64,000 bases of DNA from DATFVB01 sp963714035 (GCA_963714035.1 OY970224.1:3472001-3536000), one strand, 5' to 3'. Positions 17,408-25,746 are shown, counted from the first letter of the stretch. Made by a program: numbers and translations. Notes: generated from the sequence alone by a model not told the origin.

Positions 17408-17566
17408 GTGAAAGGATTCAAGGAGCGCCGCGAGCTTCCCGCCCGGCTCGTCCTCGTCCGCGGGAGCGCCGAGCCGTCCGTCCGGCGAACCGAAAAGGCT
17501 TCTCCGCGCAAGCCCGCTCCGCGGCCCCGCGCCGGCGGCCGAAACGATCCGGAGGAAAACCGATGA
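17408..17566 (+). CDS. Small basic protein, translationally coupled
   Basis: A frame of 52 codons with a strong RBS (GGAGG at 17398-17402) before GTG 17408; an ATG at 17396 overlaps that RBS and is less likely. The product begins MKGFKERRELPARLVLV and continues rich in Arg, Lys and Pro. It is unrecognised. Its TGA overlaps the ATG of the next gene (ATGA at 17563-17566), typical of coupled translation. The pair sits just after a terminator, so it should have its own promoter. Confidence 0.55.
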   Translation: MKGFKERRELPARLVLVRGSAEPSVRRTEKASPRKPAPRPRAGGRNDPEENR

Positions 17567-17748
17567 TCGACTCCCTCACGTTCCTCGCCCCGGACGGGAT
17601 GCTCGAGTTCGAGGCCGCGGACATCGAGGAGGTCGCGGTCGACGACGCCGGAACCCACGTCGTGCTGAAGGACGGGCACACCTGCTCGCTCGTCGGCCAT
17701 GAGGCGAAGGCGCTGCTGGAAACGGTCCGCGTCTCGCCCGGCCGCTGA
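17563..17748 (+). CDS. Small hypothetical protein, 61 residues
   Basis: RBS GGAGGAAAA lies directly before ATG 17563. The product is acidic and strand-rich: MIDSLTFLAPDGMLEF, then AADIEEVAVDDAGTHVVL and CSLVGHEAKALLE. It could be a single small beta-rich domain. No family is recognised. Overlap with the upstream basic frame suggests the two small products are made in step, perhaps as partners of opposite charge. A short GCCGC/GCGGC hairpin separates it from the convergent DUF2207 gene. Confidence 0.6.
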   Translation: MIDSLTFLAPDGMLEFEAADIEEVAVDDAGTHVVLKDGHTCSLVGHEAKALLETVRVSPGR

Positions 17749-17758
17749 GCGGCGACTC

Positions 17759-19615
17759 TTACCAGCCCCCTCCTCCGCCCCCGCCCGACGAGCCGCCTCC
17801 GCCGCCTCCGCCCGAAGACGGCGCCGCCACACCGGCGGAGAATCCCCCGACCGCCGCCGCCCAGCTCCCGGAAGCGCCCGCGCCGCCGAAGCTCCCGCCT
17901 CCTCCGGTCCATCCTCCGCCGTCGCCCGACGAGGAAGACGGCCCTCCGCCGAATCCTCCGCTGGATGCCGCGGCCGCCCCGGCGACGCTCTTCGACCACC
18001 GGTCCACGCCCGACCCGAGACCGAGCGCCAGGAGATACGGGAACCACGAGTCCTGGAGCGCCGGGTGCGGCTGTCGGAGCTGCATCGCGAACCAGCGCCG
18101 TGCCGTAACGAGGCGGCGGCGCGCCTCCATCCGAGCGGCGCCGTCCCGGCTCATCGCCATGTGGAACGCGGAGCTCACGTACATCATCGTCATGGCGGTG
18201 AAGGCGGCGAACAGCGCCGGCGAGTAGTCGACGCGCAGGAGCAGACCGGCGATCACCCACGGAACGAGGACCAGCCCGACGCCGAAGGCGAGCGGGACGC
18301 TTGCCGGCGAGAAGGACTCCGCGGACCGGCTCGCGAGCATGAGCCCGATCCCGGCGCAGAACGCCGACGCGAACAGGAAGGCGAAGAGGGCGACCGGATC
18401 GGTCGCGAGGCGATGACGCCACGTCAGGACGCCGAACGCCACGGCGACGGCGAAGAACAGCAGGCTGCGCCAGGCGCGCGCCGGCCGGAACGTCTCCGCG
18501 AACTGGCCTTTTGCCGCGAGCCTCGCCTTCAGGTCCGCCGCGATGAGCTGCGCGGGATTGAACCCGCTCGACCTGTAGTGCGCCCGCACTTCCTCGGGGG
18601 TCACGCTGTCCTGCCCGAAGAAGAGCCCGTCGACGAGCTTCCGCTCGTAACCCGAAAACGCCGAGAGGGGCGCCGCGCGCGTCAGTCGAAGCGACGGCTT
18701 CCCGGGGGCGAGCGACGTCTCGCTCTCGAGCTTCTTCTCCGAAACGAGGCGGGCGATCACCGCGCCGACCTCCGGCGACCCGACGTCGTCGTCGAGCGCC
18801 GTTCCGACCTCTTCGGGAAGGAGATCGAAGACGTTCTCCGCGAGCCACGGCGCGTCGACGACGGAAAGGGGCGGGAGCGGGCGGAATCGGCCTCGGGCGC
18901 GGTCGCGCAGCCAGTAATCGAGACCGAAAACGAGGATCGCCGCCGCGATCAGCGGCGCGGCGAGCCGGCGGTCCGCGAACATCGGAATGCGGCGAACGGA
19001 CGCGGGAGCGCCCGCCGTCCGCAGCGTCGCCTCGACGACGTATCCGCGGCCCGGCGGAAGCGGACCGGTTTCCCGGCGGCCGGAAAATCGCCCCTCCGGC
19101 GTCCACGACGGATCGAGCGTGAAATCGAGCGTGAACCGGTCGATCGGCCCCTCCCGATCGGCGAAAACGAAGTCGTGCGCGAGCCGGTACGCGCCGCCCG
19201 TCTCCACGAGGACACCGGAGAGCGTGTAGTCGAGGACGTAGTCGATCTCCGTGTTCGAAAACGGCGGATCGGAGGGGAGCCGGCTGCGCCACCGGACCGT
19301 CTTCGCGTCCACCCGCTCGAAATGGTCGGTCTGCGAAAGGTCTCCGCTCTCGAGCGGCTTCGCCTCGCCGGTCGCAGGATCCACGCGGGACACTCCGCCG
19401 AAGTGCAGCTCCTGTCCGGGCCCGATCCGGAACCGGCGCTCGCCGCCGTTCCATTCGCCGTCGAAGACCATGTTCTGGCGCTCCGAAACGTGGAGGACGC
19501 CGTCGCGGTCGAGGTTCGCCCGCACCTCGAGGCTTCGCCAGTGGAGCGTCCGCGCCGACGCGGCGAGAGGGAGCGAAAGCAGGGCGACGGCGCCGGCGAG
19601 CACGCGAGCTTTCAT
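17759..19615 (-). CDS. DUF2207 family membrane protein
   Basis: A protein of 618 residues. A signal peptide (MKARVLAGAVALLSLPLAASA) is followed by a long extracytoplasmic domain with the DUF2207 start (RSLEVRANLDRDGVLHVSE and VFDGEWNGGERRF). Then come a membrane span near residue 220 and three or four more between about 395 and 520. The C-terminus is a glycine-serine tail ending in GGGGGGGW, common in this family and possibly exposed at the surface. The function is unknown. It starts at ATG 19615 with a GGAG-type RBS and is convergent with the small genes at 17408-17748. Confidence 0.88.
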   Translation of the reverse strand: MKARVLAGAVALLSLPLAASARTLHWRSLEVRANLDRDGVLHVSERQNMVFDGEWNGGERRFRIGPGQELHFGGVSRVDPATGEAKPLESGDLSQTDHFERVDAKTVRWRSRLPSDPPFSNTEIDYVLDYTLSGVLVETGGAYRLAHDFVFADREGPIDRFTLDFTLDPSWTPEGRFSGRRETGPLPPGRGYVVEATLRTAGAPASVRRIPMFADRRLAAPLIAAAILVFGLDYWLRDRARGRFRPLPPLSVVDAPWLAENVFDLLPEEVGTALDDDVGSPEVGAVIARLVSEKKLESETSLAPGKPSLRLTRAAPLSAFSGYERKLVDGLFFGQDSVTPEEVRAHYRSSGFNPAQLIAADLKARLAAKGQFAETFRPARAWRSLLFFAVAVAFGVLTWRHRLATDPVALFAFLFASAFCAGIGLMLASRSAESFSPASVPLAFGVGLVLVPWVIAGLLLRVDYSPALFAAFTAMTMMYVSSAFHMAMSRDGAARMEARRRLVTARRWFAMQLRQPHPALQDSWFPYLLALGLGSGVDRWSKSVAGAAAASSGGFGGGPSSSSGDGGGWTGGGGSFGGAGASGSWAAAVGGFSAGVAAPSSGGGGGGGSSGGGGGGGW

Positions 19616-19659
19616 TCGGACTCCTTCGGGAAGTGTAACTCCGGCGCTAGAATGAGCCG

Positions 19660-19773
19660 ATGACCGCTCCGCGCCGCCCGGCGACGAAAACCGTCCTGTT
19701 CGCCCTGGTGATCGCCGCCGTCGTCGGCGGTTTCCTGCTCCAGATGTCCCACGGCGTCTGCCCGGTGCCGTAG
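19660..19773 (+). CDS. Single-span small membrane protein, 37 residues
   Basis: The frame ATG 19660 to TAG 19773 encodes a short basic N-terminus (TAPRRPATK), one hydrophobic segment (TVLFALVIAAVVGGFLLQM) and a short end with one cysteine. The positive-inside charge pattern supports a real membrane peptide. No RBS of note is seen. It lies 44 bp from the divergent DUF2207 start. Too short for family assignment. Confidence 0.45.
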   Translation: MTAPRRPATKTVLFALVIAAVVGGFLLQMSHGVCPVP

Positions 19774-19924
19774 AAACGATCGACTCCCGCGGAGCGGATC
19801 ACTCGCCCGCCATGCGGCCTCTATCGGGAGGCAACACCGGCTGCCGGTAATCCCGTGCCCCCGCCGAGGTTGCCGCTCCATTCGACCGTGACGGCGTGCC
19901 GGTGGCGGCGTCCCTCGCCCATCT

Positions 19925-20836
19925 TCAGATCTCTTCTCCCGCGGCGGCCGGGGCCAGTCCCGCATCCTCTCCCTCGGCGATGCGGGCGATCGCCGCCGCG
20001 AGACGCCGGGCCGCATTCGCCGCCGCGGAGAGGTACAGCGTGGGCTCGATCAGCTCGAGCTCCATCAGGAGCAGGCGCCCCTCAGACTCGATGCCGTCCA
20101 CGCGGGCGTAGAGCCAGGGCGAGTCGATCGCCTCGACGACGCGGCGCGCCTCGGCGACGAGCGCGGGAGGAGCGGGACCGGGTTCTTCCGTCCCGCCGTG
20201 TTCGGCTTGCACCCGGAAATCTCCCGGCGCCGGGCGCTTGCGCACCGCGTGGCTGAATGCCCCGTCGAGAAAGACGAACGACCACTCGCCGTCCGTTTCG
20301 ATCTCGCTGAGATATTCCTGGACGAGCGCGTCGCCGTCGGCGACGAGAGCGCGGAGGTCGGCGTCGCGCTCGGCGGCCGCCCCGCGCGCGATCACGAACG
20401 TCCGGTGGGAGGACGCGGAGACCGCGGGCTTGAGGACGGCCCGGTCCCATCCCTCCTCGTCCAGAACGTCGGCGAGCTTCACGGCCGAGCCGGCGGGAAG
20501 GAATCGCGTCGGCGCGATCGGAATTCCCCGCGTCGCGAGATCGCGCAGATAGAACTTGTGTGCGTTCCAGAGGAGGAGCGGTGCGGGATTCCAGAGCGCC
20601 GCGCCCTCGGCGGCGCGAGCGCCGATCCAGGCGAGGAATGCCGCCGAACGAAGGTGGTAATCCCACGTCGAGCGGAGAACCAGGACGTCGAAGCTCGTCC
20701 ACTTCACCGAAGCGTCGTCCCAGGTCTCCGCCCTCGCCGCGATGCCGAGCCGCGAGAGCTCCGCGACGAGCGGCCGGTCGTCTTCCGGGAGCGCCGGGTG
20801 TTCCCGGCAGGTGACGAGCGCGACCCGCTTCAGCAT
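19925..20836 (-). CDS. ATP-grasp family ligase (DcsG/glutathione synthetase-like)
   Basis: A protein of 303 residues. VLRSTWDYHLR and WNPAPLLLWNAHKFYLRDLA in the first half are typical of the ATP-grasp ligases related to D-cycloserine enzyme DcsG and RimK. The ATP-binding part has VLKPAVSASSHRT and ALVQEYLSEIETDGEWSFVF; the metal-binding end is YARVDGIESEGRLLLMELELIEP. Such enzymes join an acyl phosphate to an amine; the substrate is unknown. The start ATG 20836 has a GGAGG RBS; the longer open frame does not. It is divergent from a MocR-type regulator, a common arrangement for a regulator and its target. Confidence 0.85.
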   Translation of the reverse strand: MLKRVALVTCREHPALPEDDRPLVAELSRLGIAARAETWDDASVKWTSFDVLVLRSTWDYHLRSAAFLAWIGARAAEGAALWNPAPLLLWNAHKFYLRDLATRGIPIAPTRFLPAGSAVKLADVLDEEGWDRAVLKPAVSASSHRTFVIARGAAAERDADLRALVADGDALVQEYLSEIETDGEWSFVFLDGAFSHAVRKRPAPGDFRVQAEHGGTEEPGPAPPALVAEARRVVEAIDSPWLYARVDGIESEGRLLLMELELIEPTLYLSAAANAARRLAAAIARIAEGEDAGLAPAAAGEEI

Positions 20837-20880
20837 GCGCAGACCTCCTCTCCTTTCTCGCCGCACAGTGTAGAGGTAGA

Positions 20881-20926
20881 ATGGTGCCATCTTGAGGACC
20901 GTTTTCATGCGAATGATGGTGCCAAT
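20881..20926. promoter_or_regulatory. Direct repeats ATGGTGCCA between ATP-grasp and MocR genes
   Basis: ATGGTGCCA occurs twice in the same orientation, at 20881 and 20916, 35 bp apart, in the 147-bp spacer between divergent genes. MocR-type regulators are dimers that often bind direct repeats upstream of their target. The 35-bp spacing is a little over three helical turns. The site could control both directions. This is inferred from position and repeat structure only. Confidence 0.5.
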
Positions 20927-20983
20927 CGCTCCGGACGCTTCGGCGCGACGCCTCTCCTGCCGGGGAAGGGAAGGAGACTCTCG

Positions 20984-22531
20984 GTGAAGCGCGCGGGCGG
21001 GCGTCTCCTCGTCCCCGTCGCCGAACGCGGCTCTCTCGGGACCCCGCTTCGAGCGCAGATCTACCGCGACCTGCGCGGCGCGATTCTCGACGGGAGATTG
21101 AGGCCCGGCGAGCGTCTTCCGTCGACGCGCATGCTCTCGGCGGAAACGAGCGTCTCGCGCAACACGGCGGAAGGCGCTTACGAACAGCTCGTCGCGGAGG
21201 GATATCTCACCCGGCGGATCGGGTCAGGCACGTTCGTCGCCTCGTGCCTTCCGGGGCGCCCGCTCGGCGCCCCGGCGCGCGCCGTGCCGGTGCGGGCGGC
21301 GGCGCCGCCGCGCGGCCTGTCTTCGCGGGGGCGCGCGCTGGCGCGCTATCTCGCGTGCAACGATCCGCTTTCGATCCGCGCTTTCGGCGCGGGGCTTCCC
21401 GCGTTCGACGAGTTTCCGGCCGAGCTCTGGCGGCGGCTCACCGCCCGGCGCCTCCGTGCGTCCGGAGCCGAGCTCCTCGGGTACGGCGATCCCGCGGGCT
21501 ATCTGCCGCTCCGGGAAGCGATCGCGCGTTACGTCTCCGAGTCGCGCGGCGTCCGCTGCCGCGCCGAGGACGTGATCGTGCTCACGAGCTCGCTCCAGGC
21601 GATCGGCCTCGCCGCGGGGATGCTCCTCGAGCGCGGCGATCCGGTCTGGATCGAGAACCCGTTCTTTCCCGGCGCCCTCTCCGCGCTCGAGGCCGCGGGC
21701 GCGCGCCTCCACGCCGTTCCCGTCGATGCCGAAGGCATCCGCGTGGACGAGGGGGAGCGGGCCGCGCGCGACGCGCGGCTGGCGTACGTCACTCCGTCTC
21801 ACCAGTATCCGACCGGCATGACGATGTCGCTCGAGCGCCGGCTCGCGCTTCTCGACTGGGCGCGGCGCGCCAACGCCTGGATCCTCGAGGACGACTACGA
21901 CAGCGAGTTCCGGTACGAGGGGCGCCCGATCGCGGCGATCCAGGGGCTCGATCGCGCCGGGCGGGTGCTCTACCTCGGCACGTTCACGAAATCCCTCTTC
22001 CCGTCGATCCGCGTGGCCTATCTCGTCGTGCCGCCGTCGTTCGCGTCGCCGTTCGTCCACGCCCGCCGGCAGCTCGACGGCCACACGTCGACGGTGCCGC
22101 AGGCGGTGATCGCGGATTTCATGAACGAAGGGCACTTCGCGGCGCACCTGAGGCGGATGCGCGGGATCTATCGCTCCCGGCGCGATGCGATCGTCGAGGC
22201 GCTCGACCGCGAGCTCCGCGGCCGCGTGCGCGTCGGCCCGGCCGACGGCGGATTCCAGATCGTCCTCGGCCTCGATCCGGACGAGGACGACCGCGCCGCC
22301 GCGCGCCGCATCGCGGCCGCCGGGATCGACGTCACGCCGCTGTCCCGCTACACGCTCGGAAAGGGCGAGCCGGGGCTCGTCCTCGGTTACTCGGCGCTCT
22401 CGCCGGAGGCGATCCGCGCGGGCGTGCATGGCCTCGCGAAGGCGCTCCGCGCCGCGCCGCGGACCGGCATCGGATCGCGGGCCGCCGGCCGCGAAGAACG
22501 AGCCGCGAGAGCGCGCCCGCAGGCGTCATAG
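20984..22531 (+). CDS. MocR/PdxR family regulator with aminotransferase domain
   Basis: A protein of 515 residues. The N-terminal GntR-type helix-turn-helix (LRAQIYRDLRGAILDGRLRP, GERLPSTRMLSAETSVSRNT, EGYLTRRIGSGTFV) spans about residues 20-85. A fold-type I aminotransferase domain follows, with YGDPAGYLPLREAIARY, DDYDSEFRY and the PLP lysine in GTFTKSLFPSIRVAY. MocR proteins sense PLP or an amino compound and control vitamin B6 or amino-acid genes. RBS AAGGAG lies before GTG 20984. The divergent ATP-grasp gene is its most likely target. Confidence 0.93.
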   Translation: MKRAGGRLLVPVAERGSLGTPLRAQIYRDLRGAILDGRLRPGERLPSTRMLSAETSVSRNTAEGAYEQLVAEGYLTRRIGSGTFVASCLPGRPLGAPARAVPVRAAAPPRGLSSRGRALARYLACNDPLSIRAFGAGLPAFDEFPAELWRRLTARRLRASGAELLGYGDPAGYLPLREAIARYVSESRGVRCRAEDVIVLTSSLQAIGLAAGMLLERGDPVWIENPFFPGALSALEAAGARLHAVPVDAEGIRVDEGERAARDARLAYVTPSHQYPTGMTMSLERRLALLDWARRANAWILEDDYDSEFRYEGRPIAAIQGLDRAGRVLYLGTFTKSLFPSIRVAYLVVPPSFASPFVHARRQLDGHTSTVPQAVIADFMNEGHFAAHLRRMRGIYRSRRDAIVEALDRELRGRVRVGPADGGFQIVLGLDPDEDDRAAARRIAAAGIDVTPLSRYTLGKGEPGLVLGYSALSPEAIRAGVHGLAKALRAAPRTGIGSRAAGREERAARARPQAS

Positions 22532-22540
22532 AATCGCCCG

Positions 22541-22586
22541 TCGTGAAGACGCTCTGGATAGCGTCGTGAAGACGCTCTGGAACGAC
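22541..22586 (+). repeat. Tandem duplication of the DUF1569 gene start
   Basis: Two adjacent 23-bp units (22541-22563 and 22564-22586) share 18 identical bases, TCGTGAAGACGCTCTGGA, which include the GTG start codon. Translation from the first GTG reads MKTLWIAS and then stops; the second opens the real gene. The duplicated start may affect initiation. Confidence 0.85.
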
Positions 22587-23012
22587 GACGACCGCCGCGG
22601 CCTCCTCGAGCGGCTCTCCCATCTGGCGCCGGATTCCGCTGCCCGGTGGGGGAAGTTCACCGCGCCGCGCATGCTCGCCCACGTCAACGACGCGCTTCGC
22701 ATGTCGTCGGGCCTGCTGCCGTCGTCGTCGAAGAGGACGCCGCTCCGTTTCCCCGTCGTGAAACACCTCCTGGTCTGGATTGCTCCATGGCCGAAGGGCG
22801 CTCCGACGGCTCCCGAGCTTCTCGCCAGAGGTGACCGGGCGGTCTGGGACGCGGAACGAACGGCGTTTCCGTTCGCGCTCGAGAGCTTCGTGAACCGCCC
22901 CGCCGACGCCGCGATGCCTCTCCATCCGGCATTCTGGCGGCTCTCCCGCGCCTCGTGGGGCCGTCTCGCCTGGCGCCACGTCGACCATCACTTCCGGCAG
23001 TTCGGAGGGTGA
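22566..23012 (+). CDS. DUF1569 family protein (DinB-like fold)
   Basis: A protein of 148 residues. It starts MKTLWNDDDRRGLLERLSHL, then has WGKFTAPRMLAHVNDALRM and a C-terminal WRHVDHHFRQFG, with histidines placed as in DUF1569/DinB-like four-helix proteins. These are thought to bind metal and may be thiol-dependent transferases. The start GTG 22566 belongs to a duplicated 23-bp segment. It follows the MocR gene by 34 bp on the same strand and may be in its operon. Confidence 0.8.
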   Translation: MKTLWNDDDRRGLLERLSHLAPDSAARWGKFTAPRMLAHVNDALRMSSGLLPSSSKRTPLRFPVVKHLLVWIAPWPKGAPTAPELLARGDRAVWDAERTAFPFALESFVNRPADAAMPLHPAFWRLSRASWGRLAWRHVDHHFRQFGG

Positions 23013-23035
23013 GGCTCCCGCTCCGGCGGCGAGCC

Positions 23036-23102
23036 GGAGCAGTGGCGAGTTACGAGTCGGCGAGCTCCGAGTTGCGAGTCGGGAAGCTCCGAGTCGGGCG
23101 AC
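23036..23102. repeat. GAGTTGCGAGT-type short repeat cluster
   Basis: Imperfect reiterations of CGAGTTACGAGTCGG, CGAGTTGCGAGTCGG and CCGAGTCGG fill the leader before the Spy-like gene. A related cluster occurs at 52714-52795. These look like simple-sequence intergenic repeats that recur between genes; no coding is seen. Confidence 0.55.
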
Positions 23103-23164
23103 GGAGAGCCGCGAGCCGTGTAACGTGCGGCGGCGTCCCCTCGTTGAATAGCGGGAGGAACAAG

Positions 23165-23629
23165 ATGGTGTCCACGAAAATGAACGCACGAATTCGGACA
23201 ACGATGATCTGGGCCGCCGCCGGCCTCTTTGCCGCCGCCTCGTCGCCCGTGATCGCCGCCGGCGGCGCCGGCTCCCCGGACCGGATGGTGAACATGATGG
23301 CGCACAAGTTGAACCTGACCGACGCTCAGGTCCAGCAGGTCCGCCAGATCTTCGACGCTCATCACGATCAGATGACGGCGCAGTTCCAGGCTCTTCGGAA
23401 CGCCCGGCAGACGCTCCGCCAGGCGACCGCCGCCACGCCCGTCGACGAGGGCTCGATCCGCAACGCGGCCCAGGCGCTCGCGCAGGCCGAGGGAGACGCG
23501 GCGCTCCTCAGGGCCCAGGTCCACGCGCAGATCGTCCCGCTCCTCGACGCCGACCAGCAGCAGAAGTTCGCGACCTTCGGCAGCGGACCGCACGGGGCCG
23601 GACAGGGTCACCGGCCCGCCTCCGAGTGA
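23165..23629 (+). CDS. Spy/CpxP-like periplasmic protein
   Basis: A protein of 154 residues with a signal peptide (TTMIWAAAGLFAAASSPVIA). The helical part starts LNLTDAQVQQVRQIFDAHHDQ and ends VPLLDADQQQKFATF, the LTxxQ-type motifs of Spy/CpxP-like proteins. Relatives are periplasmic chaperones or heavy-metal sensors. A glycine- and histidine-rich tail (GPHGAGQGHRP) could bind metal. RBS GGGAGG precedes ATG 23165. A strong terminator follows. Confidence 0.8.
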   Translation: MVSTKMNARIRTTMIWAAAGLFAAASSPVIAAGGAGSPDRMVNMMAHKLNLTDAQVQQVRQIFDAHHDQMTAQFQALRNARQTLRQATAATPVDEGSIRNAAQALAQAEGDAALLRAQVHAQIVPLLDADQQQKFATFGSGPHGAGQGHRPASE

Positions 23630-23650
23630 CGGATCCGTTCCGAGGAAGCC

Positions 23651-23680
23651 GGCCGCCCCTTCGGGGGCGGCCTTTTTTTT
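23651..23680 (+). terminator. Rho-independent terminator after the Spy-like gene
   Basis: A perfect 9-bp stem GGCCGCCCC (23651-23659) with its complement (23664-23672), a stable TTCG tetraloop and eight T. It separates the Spy-like gene from the next operon. Confidence 0.95.
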
Positions 23681-23728
23681 GGAGTCCACGCCTTTGCTAA
23701 GCTGACCTCCGTTTTCGAGGAGAGAAGA

Positions 23729-24205
23729 ATGAAGTGGAGCGGAGCGGTTCTGGCAGGTGCGGTCGTCGTGCTGTGGGTCGGGCTCTCGATCCTCGTTCCC
23801 GCCGGGGCGTTCGCGGCAGCCACGGACGACGCGAAGACCGTCGCCGCGCTCGACACCGAGTACCAGGCGGCCGTCGAGCGCAACGACGCGGCGACGATGG
23901 ACCGGATCCTCGCCGGCGACATGGTGCTCGTCGTCGGGAAGGGCGCCGTTTACACGAGAGGCCAGCTCGTCGAGTCCGCGCGCCGAAAGGACACGACGTA
24001 CGAGAAGCAGGTCGAGATCGAGAATTCGCAGAAGGTCCGGGTCTGGGGCGACACGGCGGTCGTGACGGCGAAGCTCTGGCTCAAGGGAACGGCGGACGGC
24101 AATGGATTCGATCGGAGGCTCTGGTTTTCGGACACCTACGTCCGGACGAAGGATGGCTGGAAGTACGTCTTCGGACAGTCCTCGATCGCGTTGCCGAACG
24201 AATGA
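23729..24205 (+). CDS. Secreted NTF2-like protein (DUF4440 type)
   Basis: A protein of 158 residues with a signal peptide (LAGAVVVLWVGLSILVPAGAFA). The NTF2-like cone fold is shown by ALDTEYQAAVERNDAATMDRILAGD near the start, then VRVWGDTAVVTAKLWLKG and DTYVRTKDGWKYVFGQ at the end, a standard DUF4440 layout. Such domains bind small ligands or act as simple enzymes; the ligand here is unknown. RBS GAGGAGAG lies before ATG 23729. The TGA overlaps the ATG of trmO (ATGA), so the two are coupled. Confidence 0.85.
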   Translation: MKWSGAVLAGAVVVLWVGLSILVPAGAFAAATDDAKTVAALDTEYQAAVERNDAATMDRILAGDMVLVVGKGAVYTRGQLVESARRKDTTYEKQVEIENSQKVRVWGDTAVVTAKLWLKGTADGNGFDRRLWFSDTYVRTKDGWKYVFGQSSIALPNE

Positions 24206-24705
24206 TCGAAGAGCCCGACCCGAGTAGCGTCGTGCTCTCTCTGCGCCCGATCGGCGTCGTGCGATGCGGGTACGCGGACACCTCGCAGGTCCCGAAGGGG
24301 CCCGGCGCGAAGCACGAGACCGAGGGGGTGCTCGACATCCGCCGCAATCTCGAGCTCGGGCTGACCGACATCGAGGGTTTCTCGCACCTCTTCGTGATCT
24401 GGGTCTTCGACCGCTCGGAAACGGTGGAGCTCCTCGGAACGCCCCCGACCGACGACCGGCCGCACGGCGTTTTCGCGACGCGCTCGCCGTACCGGCCGAA
24501 TCCGATCGGTCTGACCGTCGTCCGGCTCCTCCGCCGCGACGGCAACCTCCTGCACGTCCGCGGCGTCGACATGCTCGACGGGACGCCGATTCTGGACGTC
24601 AAGCCGTATCTCTCGGGCGTTCCCCCCGCGGAGCTCGAGCGCGGCTGGTTCGACGAGGCGGAGCGGAGGCGAACCGTCTCGCCCGGAAATCCCCGGCAGA
24701 AGTAG
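24202..24705 (+). CDS. trmO: tRNA (N6-threonylcarbamoyladenosine-37 N6)-methyltransferase TrmO
   Basis: A protein of 167 residues, the size of compact TrmO/TsaA proteins. It methylates t6A37 of some tRNAs for threonine using S-adenosylmethionine. The beta-barrel SAM-binding motifs are LRPIGVVRCGYAD, EGVLDIRRNLELGLTDIEGF, FATRSPYRPNPIGLTVVRLL and the C-terminal DGTPILDVKPYL. It overlaps the upstream NTF2-like gene by 4 bp. No t6A synthesis genes are adjacent. Confidence 0.93.
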   Translation: MIEEPDPSSVVLSLRPIGVVRCGYADTSQVPKGPGAKHETEGVLDIRRNLELGLTDIEGFSHLFVIWVFDRSETVELLGTPPTDDRPHGVFATRSPYRPNPIGLTVVRLLRRDGNLLHVRGVDMLDGTPILDVKPYLSGVPPAELERGWFDEAERRRTVSPGNPRQK

Positions 24706-24717
24706 ACTCCTCCGGCC

Positions 24718-25554
24718 TTGTCCTTCGATTCTCCTTTTCGGCGTCTCGTGCGCGCCACGGTGCCGTTCCCGATCCGTCGGGTCGTGCACGAGGTGCGCGC
24801 CCAGCCGTTCAAGATCCGCGACCTGCTTCCGGACCTCTTCGATCGAGCTCGCCTTGTCGGACCTGCGCCGCTCCCGCCCCCTGCGCTCCGTGGCAGGGTC
24901 TCGTGGACGACGAGCCGCCGCGAGTTCCGCCGTGTCGGGCAGGAGGGGGCGGCAGACGTGGAAGCGGCCTTTTCCGCCGCCCGGCGGGCGGACGAGGACT
25001 ACCCGCGGTGGCTCGATTTCGGGTGCGGCTGCGGCCGGATGTCGCGCCACCTCGCCGCCGCCGACACCCGGCGCCGGCTGACCGGGGTCGACGTCGATCG
25101 CACGGCGGTTTCCTGGGCGGCGCGGCATCTTCGCGGTCGGTTCTTCGCGATCGACGACGGTCCTCCCATTGCGCTCCCGCCCGCATCCTTCGACGTCGCG
25201 GTCGCCATCTCAGTCTTCACCCACCTTCCGGAAGTCCGCCAGCGGTTGTGGCGCGAAGAGCTTCGCCGGCTGCTTCGTCCGGGCGGATTCCTGGTCGCGA
25301 CGACCCTTGCTCCCCATCTCGTCTCGATGGTGCCGAACCTCTCGCCGTCACAGAGCGACGAGCTTGATCGCCGCGGGTTTCTGTATGCGCCGGGCCCTGG
25401 TCCGTTCAATCAGAACGCGGCGTTCCACAGCCGGAAGTTCCTGGAGGAGACGTGGCAGCCCCTTTTCCGGCTGGTCGATTTCCGGCCCGCGGGCATGACC
25501 GGTTTCCAGGACCTCTCCGTCTGGGAGGCGCAGGGGGCTTCTTCGTCGGACTAA
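24718..25554 (+). CDS. Class I SAM-dependent methyltransferase
   Basis: A protein of 278 residues, starting at TTG 24718. The SAM-binding motif I is WLDFGCGCGRMSRHL, motif II is LTGVDVDRTAVSWA, and a later block reads FDVAVAISVFTHLPEVRQRLW then LLRPGGFLVATT. The last 60 residues could contact the substrate, which is unknown. It follows trmO by 12 bp and probably belongs to the same operon. The 192 bp after it show nothing of note. Confidence 0.85.
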   Translation: MSFDSPFRRLVRATVPFPIRRVVHEVRAQPFKIRDLLPDLFDRARLVGPAPLPPPALRGRVSWTTSRREFRRVGQEGAADVEAAFSAARRADEDYPRWLDFGCGCGRMSRHLAAADTRRRLTGVDVDRTAVSWAARHLRGRFFAIDDGPPIALPPASFDVAVAISVFTHLPEVRQRLWREELRRLLRPGGFLVATTLAPHLVSMVPNLSPSQSDELDRRGFLYAPGPGPFNQNAAFHSRKFLEETWQPLFRLVDFRPAGMTGFQDLSVWEAQGASSSD

Positions 25555-25746
25555 CTCCTGCCTGCGTCCCTGCGCCCGACCGGCGTGCCACAACGCGCTC
25601 AAAGTCGAGCTCGCGCGAGGCGCGGGCGAGATCGGGACCACGGGCGTCGCCGCGGCGACCTCCCGATCACGATCGACAAGCTGCTCTGAGCGCCGGCATT
25701 CCGCCGGAGCGTGTTTTTGGAGCTCGGGTCGATCGGGGCGAGGCTC

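Noticed and set aside
25555..25746. Coding or RNA gene between the methyltransferase and propeller genes
   Set aside because: No frame with RBS, no tRNA-like cloverleaf and no terminator was found.
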